From contig KQ965785.1 of assembly GCA_001574975.1 (NCBI GenBank), forward strand, positions 90,916-154,915: DNA of 64,000 nucleotides. The letters run 5' to 3'. Source of the stretch: Gonapodya prolifera JEL478 (lineage: Eukaryota > Monoblepharomycota > Monoblepharidomycetes > Monoblepharidales > Gonapodyaceae). Below the pieces are notes generated by a model. The model was not told where the DNA came from. It did not search any database and was given only the letters and a program-made list of their open reading frames with translations. Positions 55,513 to 64,000 of the stretch are shown one piece after another. Each line of letters begins with the position of its first letter. Positions within the stretch are counted from its first letter, which is position 1. A program made the position numbers and the translations under genes.

Positions 55513-56442
55513 AATGAACATCCAGCAACTAGCTCACGGGGTCACGACTCCCTCCGTCTCTACTGCCTCAAATATCCTCGTAGCTGGTACCTTCACTGCT
55601 ATAGGTGGCCTACGGTACGCTATGAGCGTACACAAGTCTGCATTACCCGCCGTCGATAAAAGTGAGAACGGCTCAATGGGCGCAACATTTGCACCACTTC
55701 TGCGACGCTACCAACACTGCCGTACCTGCTGGCGCTGCAATGCGTCAGCTTCGTTGACATGGGGGTTTGAACTTTGGAACGTGGCAAGTAAGTCTGACCT
55801 CTGATGTGACGAAGGCACCAACCAAATATTTACATCATTCTTGTTTTCTTTGTCGTGGTGACGCCGCGATGGTTTGTGACATCACCTCCCCGATATACGA
55901 AAAGTTTAAAAATGAAAACGTCGGATTTTTGTCGAAATGAACCTAAAAGACAAGAAATGATTCTCGGGAAAGAAATCCACCGATTGAGAACATCTTTATC
56001 GTCGCGTGCAGAAACGAAAGGCGATGTTGCTTGAACTGGTCGTCTGATTTGTTTCTATATCTGACAGTTCCATGCTGTACCTCTGAAGGAGGTGAACGAA
56101 ACGGTCATAGTGACACGGAGATACAGCCGCGCGTGCTACCCAAGATGGAGGCGGTGCGTCCCTTGAAACTAATCACGGCACCTCTTTACATTCAGAGTCT
56201 TATTGTGGAGCTCAGACTCAATCTAACGAAAATTGTCATAACTTTGGACTTGGAGACAGTTTGTACCTTCGGTTGAGGAACGGGCAGGGTGCTGAAGAAA
56301 TCTCTATTCAAAGTCCAACAAGCACTACACCGATCACTCAAAAGCACCATTCTCCATATACCGCAAGCTTCAAATCACGGACATTGCTGAACAAAGTGAG
56401 GCGCACTGGTAAAACAAAACCTTAGCGACTCTCATACGTCTC
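55513..56442. other. No gene seen
   Basis: Short frames only. No motif recognised between the inverted protease relic and the Cys-rich gene. Confidence 0.45.
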
Positions 56443-59400
56443 ATGCACGGTCGCTCCAAAGCACACTCACCAGATCGTATCCTTCCAGTAATCATACGCT
56501 TCTTGAACCGTGTGCAAGATCCCGTAGCTGGTTACTTTCCCATTCGCCACTTTCATACCGTACGCGCTGCACATCCCACGGCACAAGATGTCCGTGTAAT
56601 CGTCGCAGTCGTATTGCATCCATGTGCGCTTGATCTGATCGTCGGTGAGAAGGCCCCAGGTAATTCCGGACAGAGGGTAGACTATACCGTACTGGGCTTG
56701 TTTGTCGCGATGAAGAAAACGAGGTTTTAAGTACACAAAGAAGAACAGCGTCGTGCGAAAGTCATTCTCACTTGGATTGCAATGCACCAATCTCTCTTGT
56801 TTAATTTGGTGGTTGTCAACACAGGCGTAGTGAGTGTTGTCGACGTCGTTCTTGGCTGGACCTTTGTAGTAGTTCTGGTGGCGAAAGCCATCATATCAGT
56901 GAACCTTAAATTCATGGAAATCTTGCTCGATCTCACTGTAAACTTGTAGTGGAACTTTTCACAGCCAGCGCAGTGGTGGTCGCCCTCGCCGTCGTTTCAC
57001 AGTGAACGATGTAGATGTCGATGGCGGTGAAGTTGGCGGTACACTTGGTGAGCGAGACGAGCTGGATGTAGGTGTTACTTTCGTGACCAGGCCGGTGGTG
57101 GTATCTTTGAACGTCGTCACCGCAGGCAGCGTCGCGGTTGACGATGACAATGCTGGTGGTCAGGCTGAGGTTGTCGTTGAACCAGCTTGTGTTGATGTGA
57201 CGAAACGCAAAGTTGTTGTACTGAGTCGCGCGAGAGTAGTTCCCGTTGTTGTGACCGCTGTTGTAGTGGCCAAGGTGGTCGAAGCTGCTCCTGCCGCTGT
57301 TGTGGTTGATCTATGAGGACCCATTCCGTGAACGGTTTTTGTTCAGATGCAATATGTCCAAGACTTTAACCCTTTCCCGCACAAGAGAACAAAGTCTCAC
57401 TTTGATTTCGCGTACACATATGCCTGGCCGGCCCCAAACAGCTTTCGACTTCAAACATGAGTCCAATTACATAATTAGGGCTTGAACAATCACTGCAAAG
57501 CTCGCATGTAACTTACGTGCTGTCGCCGGTGTTCTTGAAGAGCACACAATTTCCAGAATAGAGACTAAATTCATCACATAATTTCCCCGTAGCATCACAC
57601 CAGCTTATGCACTCCAGAATGTTATTCGAGTTGAGCAATGCAACTTCCGATGGACGCGCCAGTGCCGAATCGGCAAGATAGGTGTAGCCTGGGTGAGGGG
57701 AAGACGCAGCTAGTTCTGGAAATTGGTAGTGGAACGAAAACTGTGTACAAAAGAGTTGGGAGCGAGGAATCAAAATTTACATCTGCGAAGCCTTTCCAAA
57801 ACCGATCTCTCACTCGCAATGGAGGAAAGTGATCGCGCTAGGGTTCAAAACTCGCACTCCTTGGTTTGTAAAAGTGCTCCACACACAATTTTTGGTGAGG
57901 CTGAATGTGATTGACTCTGACCACGCAACGCAGTCTGCCCGATTGTAACAGATTGATGAACAGTTGGCGTCAAGCGGGAGGCCTGCTATAAATCCAATAG
58001 CGTTTGTGACGCTTCCCAGACCGACACCGTCCAACTCGAGTTGCAATTCAAAAGAACAGATGTCTGGCCTTTTCGAAACAGGAAATGTGATTACGTCGCA
58101 ATTTGCATCCGCCTCAGCAATAACGTACAGGTTACGAGTTTAGGTGTGATATCCAAGCGCGCCCACAATTCAAAAACAAGATAGCGTTAGGAGAATCTTG
58201 TGGAAGAAGACCAACTTAGAATCACGTACAATGGGTTTGGATTACCGCCAGAGGTGGACATCCTGGCCTAAAGGTTGCAAGTATTGTCAAACTCGTTGTA
58301 GACAAAGGTCTCGCATTAGTATCGTTGCAGAGACCGTAGCAATCGCCGATATCTCCAGATATTTGGGTACTAACGAATGCCTCGTACGCAATCGGCACAG
58401 AACTAGCACATGAGTGTTCTTGTGGAGGTAGAACCCCGGAATTAGGCCGAACAATTGGATTGATGGGTAGGGGTTCACAACAGTGAAGGTGAAAGGGGTT
58501 GAGGATGATATGACCACAAATTAACCAAATGTACGATTTCGGTGCAGTAATGACACAACACACTCGCAACGCTCATATGAGTCCACCGATGGGAATGAAG
58601 CTGTTCCTGCACTAATGCGCATGACCCAAACGCACGGTGTGAGATCTTCACTGAGATCGAAGCCAGCATAGTCGCTCCGTGCTCCGCAAAAGTTCCGAGA
58701 GATATCTTGAATGTTAGGTGGTGGTAGTCCAAGGGTCGCTACGAAATTTCCAAGAGAAGAATTAAGAATGCTTAAAGCTGTTTGTAAATTCGGAATTAAG
58801 GGGAATATGCATCTTCGGGGATCAAATAAGACTACGTGGAATGCTGAATCAAAAGCACATACCCAGGTGTCACTTGAGCAAACCTGCAGTCATTCGGCAA
58901 AGAGAAACGCGATCAAGAAGTCGAACAAAGTCACCAATCTCAGGAAACGATGCCAGTTACACATTCAGAACGAGGAAGTTGAGGCAGCACGTCAGATGCA
59001 CTGTCACAGACAGCGCGATACTCGACGGCTTCCCAATAGAGGCTTTGCGCAAGCTTACGTCTCGGCAGTTGGTAAATCGCTGTCTGAGAAGCAATCTGAC
59101 TGCTGGCCGTAGGCGACCGTAGTTTGGCACAGACGGCCGGACCTGTGGAGGTTTTCTTCCCCTTCACAGCCACGATTTAGAGCAACGATCGACGGTTGAT
59201 TTCACCTTAGGCGAACGCAAAATAAAGCAAGTGAGTCGCGGTACCTCTGCTGAACTTTAAACTCAACGTCGCTCGACCTTCCTGGAAGCTCGACAGGGCT
59301 GTTGCAAAGGTCAAGACGGAAGCGTCTACCCCACACAAGGGCAACAGGTTACAATGTCTTCCGGTCTTGGAGTAGAGAAAGCTGGGGGCATGGCATACGT

Positions 59401-59500
59401 CGGCAAATCCAAAGGGTGTTTCAAAACAATATGCCCACGTGGCCACGTTTGTCCGGCCGGGATTTAGCCAAGATATTATGCGTGGCGCATGCCAGCTCAT
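56443..59500 (-). CDS. Cys-rich secreted protein with PAN/Apple-like modules (model uncertain)
   Basis: Coding segments with a recurring Cys pattern appear on the minus strand: AYCFETPFGFADVCHAP then LYSKTGRHCNLLPLCG (about 59320-59425); ISRNFCGARSDYAGFDLSED; GDCYGLCNDTNA, with FVYNEFDNTCNL in the next frame (about 58265-58330); ANCSSICYNRADCVAW (about 57925); and ECISWCDATGKLCDEFSLYS then GNCVLFKN (about 57540-57610). The spacing resembles PAN/Apple domains, which bind proteins or carbohydrates outside the cell. Downstream is a Thr/Ser-rich linker (about 56960-57310). A last domain with DDQIKRTWMQYDCDDYTDIL, CRGMCSAYGMKVANGKV and VQEAYDYWKDTIW follows, ending near 56460. Many small exons are needed, and some frames may be broken. 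It could be two adjacent genes. Confidence 0.4.
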
Positions 59501-60414
59501 AAAAAGTCAATTGTATGGAATTGATTCGACAGAGAAGGCACTTGCAACCACAGCGTCAGACATAGGACAACCACCTCGAATGTTACTCACTCTCCATCGC
59601 TTCGTTCTGCTTGTCAGTCACACGGTTCCCGTCTCACATGTTTTTGCATGGTCGTGGCTGCGAAAAAGTGGATGCTTTTGTCCGGGTAGTGCAACGGTCG
59701 ACAATCGCGATGGCAGCTTGAGAGTCTCCGCAAAATGGAACTTAGAATGTACTTGTACAGCGGAGTGTCATCGAATTTGGGCAGCACAGGTGATGTCCAC
59801 CTGGAATGGTCATCTTTGGACGTACACATGGCGTTGCTCCCTCTTTGGGACATGCATTCACTCACGATCACGGTATTTCTAGTGGCCAGAGTCTTCTCGC
59901 CGCATTCCTGGCGCTCCACGACGAGGACAAGTCACTGCTTCATAAATTATTTGAGGCGGGGGAAATCTCAAGGGAGTTGTTTTGGAGGTTTGATATCTTT
60001 GGTTATTTTTGGGTTGATAAATGGTTATTCATTTTCAATCATCACTGTGCTCTGCAACTTGGTTTTCTCTTGGTAATGCAATGCGATTTTCTTTTGCTCG
60101 TTGTACTCTCTGCATTTTCGAGGAACCCAGCCTCAGTCTGTGTGGTGCTGTTGCACCGAATCCGAGGCGATGGTTGTTGCATGTGGCCCGGATTATGACG
60201 TACAGTTGGAGCTGCGGTTGGTTTTCTCCTTGTTTGAACGCCTTCTTGCTTCTCTCATTATGTAAAAGTGTGTGTCCCGGCTCGCTCGTAGGTTTCGTTT
60301 TCAAATTGGATCTTCGACAAAAGCCACTGTACTTCATTCTTCACACTTTTCCCCTTCTTGTTCGTTCTCTCAGTCGTTTTACTGTCAGAGGTGGTGAGGT
60401 CGTTCTTATTCGGC
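59501..60414. other. No gene seen with confidence
   Basis: Overlapping open frames on both strands. The plus-strand frame near 59830-59990 has a coding-like look (HGISSGQSLLAAFLALHDED then KSLLHKLFEAGEISRELFW) but no family is recognised and no splice sites support a full gene. Confidence 0.35.
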
Positions 60415-60697
60415 TCACTTCTGGAGAATCCACGAACCCTTCCCGAAAACCTCCATGAAAACTCCTTTTCTTTCTGGAAAAAGGAGAGAAAGACTCACCG
60501 TATCATCGCCTCGCCGAGCTCCACCACTCGCTTCGAGGGAAAGCGCTGAAAAAGAAGATCGATGCGAGCGTATCAAGAGTCGGACGATCGCAGGACATCT
60601 GCGTCCGAGGTGGACCCCACATGGGGGACTGTAGAGACCAGGAGAGCCAAAAGAGAGCTTGTAGCGCGTAGATTTCACCATCGTCGCGGGGGAAGCC
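60415..60697 (-). pseudogene. Relic of the 5' end of the protease gene
   Basis: A minus-strand ATG at about 60681 begins ATGGTGAAATCTACGCGCTA. It aligns with the protease start ATGGTGAACGTCCACGCGCT, followed by CTCTCCTGGTCTC against CTTCCTCGTCTC. The flank upstream is also shared (54411-54800 against 60690-61085). The coding part has otherwise lost similarity. Confidence 0.45.
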
Positions 60698-60814
60698 GAA
60701 AGCGGCGGACGAATAGTGTTGCTTCGGTCGCCCAATTACATTTGAGAACTATAGTAACACTATCTGGGAATTGTCGGCTGCTCGTCAGAAAGTCATTTCA
60801 TCGAACACTGCGGC

Positions 60815-61085
60815 AATCTGACAGATAATTTTTTTTATCTCCTGAATGCGTTCTGCAGGTCGAAACTAGAAGTTCATAACACCAGAATTGGACCTGTGGG
60901 CTTGCGGCGATCTCCGGCATACCTCCATCCACCGATTAAGTGATCTCTGTCACCACTCTACGTCCGCCTCCTTGCCATTGCACCAATGTTGTGAAGAAGA
61001 TAGTTTGTTGGCCACACTTCCTTTTTTTCCAACGGCGGCCGCCGCCCTCTCGTGATCTCTTGGTGCCTCACGACTCACAAAAGTC
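60815..61085. repeat. Repeat shared with 54520-54800
   Basis: Same ordered blocks as the protease 5' flank, including TTATCTCCTGAATGCG and CCTTTTTTTCCAACGGCGGC. Confidence 0.5.
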
Positions 61086-61545
61086 TAAATGAGAGGGGAG
61101 CTTTCCTAGAGGTTCATTTACTGTAAGAATTCCCTCTTAGCACTGCAAAAAGCGAATATTGAGCTACTTACGTTTGGTATCTCAGAAGAACTCAAAGCAG
61201 ACTGAAGGTTTGAGAGCAAAAGTCGATAAATATATCAACGCCCGATACACTATAAACTGTCTTTCTTCTGTTTATACGATCTCCATTGCAGTTTGATTGC
61301 TGTTGTGGGTGCGGATTCAATTTCGCCCTCAACACCTTTCCCTGTAAAGCTGCTTTCCTTTCACTTCGCAACCATACCAACCACAACGCATCATCGATGA
61401 AGCTATACCCACGGTCGCGACGACGTTTTTCGGGTGAGCAGACCGCCCGGAAGCGATTTCCCCCCTTCATCCCGCCTCAGCTGACCGACCACCCCGCCAC
61501 TCGTCCCCCGCAGAACAACCCCTTCTTCCACGACTATCAAAAGTA

Positions 61546-64000
61546 ATGAAACGCAGCGTTTTGGTCGGACTGGTGCTGGGCTGGATTGGTGTCGCGGGAT
61601 GTGGTGCGGCCAAGGCTTTCTCTCCCCTAGAACAGGAACAGGAGCAGGTCGGGGTGGACTTGGTGCAGCGTCTTGGTTGTGCGTCAAAGCGATCGCTGGA
61701 GGAGGGACGAGAGACGAGGATGGTCCGGAGAGCGCCTCCCAACAATGGTGCGATTCTTCTGCTGCTTTCTCCCGCGGTACTGTCGATCTCGACCACGTTT
61801 TCCGTCCCTCCCGCGGTCCCTGTGACTTCTGTCGACGTTTACCAAACACTGTAGCTACGTCGGTGTGCCCGTCCGACTTGACCTTGTGCGCGACTGGGTG
61901 CGCCAGACTGAGCACCGATATCTACCACTGCGGGTGAGCGTCCACCCCACCATCAGATTTACTGGGTTCGAGACGCAGAGGAAGCATTGTCGCGGAAGGA
62001 AGCACAGGCATCTCATTGTCCTGTGGGCGGGAGGGTTGGAGGACGAGACAAGACATTGCCCACACATACACTCAATTTCATGCACATCCCCTACGAGAAA
62101 CGTTCCCCCCGCTTCGCCGATGCATTGCCTTACCGCTACACCTCCTTTCTCACCCCTCCCCCATTCCCAGGTCATGCGACACCGTCTGCTCCTCGGGTGT
62201 CGCCCAAGCCACCGACTACTGCATCTCCGGCCGCTGCGAGTTCGCCTGTGACCCGGGACGGTCGGCCGTGTCGTGCCCGGACCGGTTCATGTGCCTCGGC
62301 CCCAACGACGGGTGCCCCTCCACCGACACTAACGGGACCTCTAAAGTCACCGCGCCACCACCCCTCAACTCCACCCGCGCTGCCGTCAACTCCCCCAACG
62401 GGACCGTGTTTGCCCTCGTGCTCCTCCGCGACCCGACGCGGTCGCTCGTGTGCAACCCGGACGGGTGCAATGCGCCCCAACTAGCGACGCCACAGACGTA
62501 CTTCATGAACACGTGTAGTGACTCCGCATGCAGCGCCTCCCAGATCCGGTTCTCGAGCTCCCCCACGCTGTGTCTCGCCGCTTCCGACGATGGGGATCTT
62601 GAGGCGGAAGGGTGCATCAACGACGGGACCACCCCAGGAGCAATGGATAACCTGACGCAGGAGAGGCGCAAGAGGCAGATTTGGAAGATGGAGGTTGATA
62701 CGTTGGGGTACAGCGGGACGGCGATATATAGTACTGCGTTTAAAGGTTCGGATAACTCATGCGTGGGTCAGAATTTGACGGTGAGTGGACCCTTGGTTTT
62801 CATAATGCAAGTCGTGAATTCTCATTCAAAATGCTCCAACATATCTCTGTTCTCCCTAACAACGATCTTGAATATCTATCAGGCCGCCCCGGACCACATC
62901 GACATTGGGAGCTGCCACAAGAACACCGCCCTCTGGTTCACAATCTCCCCCGCTGACAAGAACTTTTTCGCAAACATAATGGGCCCCACCCCCTCGCCAC
63001 CGGCTGACCCTATGTTGGCCTCCAAGGCGGACGCGGGTCCGACGCGACCCGACACACCCATCATCGCCATCGCGAGCAGCGCAGGCGCTGTCGTGGCGGT
63101 GGCGGGCGCGGCGCTTGGATACTTGTACTGGGCGAGGGCCAAGAAGCGTCGCAATAAGGACGATGACGACGATAACTTCGAGAACACGTTCGACGATATG
63201 GCGGGAATTGTGGCCAAGAAAACAGTGTCGGAGCGGCGCAGTGTGGAGAGTTCGAGAACTGCGCATTCGAGAAGGTCGGAACGTTCTCGACGGGATTCTG
63301 CGAGGATGTCCCGTGGTATCGTCAGCGACACGCTCAGTTCACCAGCGTTGTCGAGGACGTTACAAAACCTATCGCATTCACCAACCAATCCTCGGCCCCT
63401 TGTCACAAATCTCGACACGCCCACGTCCACTGCTCCACGCACAGGCTTCAATAGCCCCCGGGTCTCGCTTTCGGCAACCCCGAGACTCCAGAGTCTCATT
63501 CGATCGCGAGGGTCCCAATTGGGATCTGGCGCCGTTGGAAGTGGCGCCATTCAGCGGCCTCTTCGAGCACTTAGCGAGGCCATTTTGAGTGTTCCAGAGG
63601 ATGCGGCAGAGGGCGCTCCCGTAGTGAGTGGACTGGATACAGTTCAACTTCCACGACGGGAGGTCGAAGAACCCGATGGCGGGATCGTAGGAAACATCAA
63701 TCCCGTGAGTCATGTCAGTCTCAGTTTCACACTATTCGTGCTTGCTTACTTTGCGGGCGGTAGTTCTACCTGGCCCTGGGCGGACATCCCCTCTCTTCCG
63801 AGCCAGTGGTCGTCAACCGCATTCTCGTAGCGATTTCGGACTTTGCAGCCACCCTTACTGATGAGCTGGACATGGTCGAAGGGTCGGCGTATCTTGTCGA
63901 GTTGCTCTGGGCTGACGGGGTGAGTGTTTTGCTGAGAAGCATAAACCGATGTGAGGTTTGTTTCTGATTGACATCATTCGGGTGATTATTTTATTCCGTT
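61546..64000 (+). CDS. Single-pass membrane protein with Cys-rich ectodomain and cytoplasmic SH3 domain (runs off window)
   Basis: Signal peptide MKRSVLVGLVLGWIGVAGCG. The ectodomain has many Cys: PCDFCRRLPNTVATSVCPSD, LCATGCARLSTDIYHCG, then after an intron (61936-62170) SCDTVCSSGVAQATDYCISG, RCEFACDPGRSAVSCPD and NPDGCNAPQLATPQTYF. A transmembrane span IIAIASSAGAVVAVAGAALG then YLYWARAKKRRNK (about 63060-63160) is followed by an acidic and then Ser/Arg-rich cytosolic tail. After an intron from 63700 comes VNRILVAISDFAATLTDELD then MVEGSAYLVELLWADG, the first half of an SH3 domain (ALYDF-like, DEL, DGW). A GTGAGT donor at about 63920 leads out of the window. It looks like a cell-surface sensor or adhesion protein. 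The junction between the first exon and ESASQQWCDSS (about 61640-61740) is unresolved. Confidence 0.7.

Noticed and set aside
57002-57316. Val-rich 104-codon plus-strand frame (VVVSLNVVTAGS..., VVPVVVTAVVVAKVV)
   Set aside because: It is the antisense of the Thr/Ser-rich linker of the minus-strand Cys-rich gene (ACN codons read backwards give GTN).
1-64000. tRNA or rRNA genes, LTR or LINE elements, Polinton-like elements
   Set aside because: Looked for cloverleaf A/B boxes, conserved rRNA stretches, reverse-transcriptase motifs and capsid-like frames by eye. None was convincing. A covariance-model scan would be needed to exclude tRNAs.

Overview
This window reads as nuclear DNA of a fungus, most likely an early-diverging zoosporic lineage (Chytridiomycota is my inference). 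Nearly every gene is cut by short introns of about 45-300 nt with GTGAGT-like donors. The gene set is fungal: a Fet3/Ftr1 iron-uptake pair, a Pex5 receptor, an Ale1-type MBOAT acyltransferase, an Rrp3 helicase, EMC6, and a fungal fatty-acid-type cytochrome P450. There is one 890-base assembly gap (10854-11743) and a few isolated ambiguous bases, so some frame breaks could be sequencing errors.

Layout. 1-1.5 kb: the edge of a PIF/Harbinger DNA transposon and its terminal repeats. 1.9-4.7 kb: cytochrome P450. 5-10.2 kb: a decayed MYND-finger gene, a GPI-anchored surface protein and a C2H2 zinc-finger protein. 10.5-19.6 kb: a conserved housekeeping block with PEX5, an unknown acidic-tailed protein, a cyclopropane-synthase-like methyltransferase, and the divergent RRP3/EMC6 pair. 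20.2-24.4 kb: a second MYND gene and two F-box genes, all with broken frames. 24.7-30.1 kb: a head-to-head FET3-FTR1 pair forming the high-affinity iron uptake complex. Three of its introns share a repeat that starts at or beside the 5' splice site (introner-like).

30.4-43.3 kb: an ancient segmental duplication. The ancestral unit was AKR7-type aldo-keto reductase, MBOAT acyltransferase and MFS transporter. In copy 2 the AKR and MBOAT look whole. In copy 1 the AKR is decayed, the MBOAT is reduced to its last codons, and the MFS is broken. The MFS of copy 2 is also broken, at different places. An ankyrin stub, an unknown PPPEY-containing gene and a possible small secreted protein lie between the two copies. 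43.8-45.3 kb: a leucine-rich F-box-like gene.

45.4-51.7 kb: three tandem copies of a gene family I do not recognise, each with the same three-exon structure. They have a conserved N-terminal domain, a variable Ser/Pro-rich linker and a strongly conserved C-terminal domain. The third copy is decayed. The two inner spacers carry fragments of the 3' end of the adjacent signal-peptide-peptidase-like gene (52.0-54.4 kb), so the duplication unit probably included the end of that neighbour. Further broken pieces of the protease gene lie at 54.9-55.5 kb (inverted) and 60.4-60.7 kb. 56.4-59.5 kb: a Cys-rich, PAN/Apple-like secreted protein gene with a difficult exon structure. 61.5 kb to the end: a single-pass membrane protein with a Cys-rich ectodomain and a cytoplasmic SH3 domain, running off the window.

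The most interesting points are the unrecognised tandem family, the introner-like repeat in the iron-uptake genes, and the two copies of the AKR-MBOAT-MFS cluster that are decaying in different ways.
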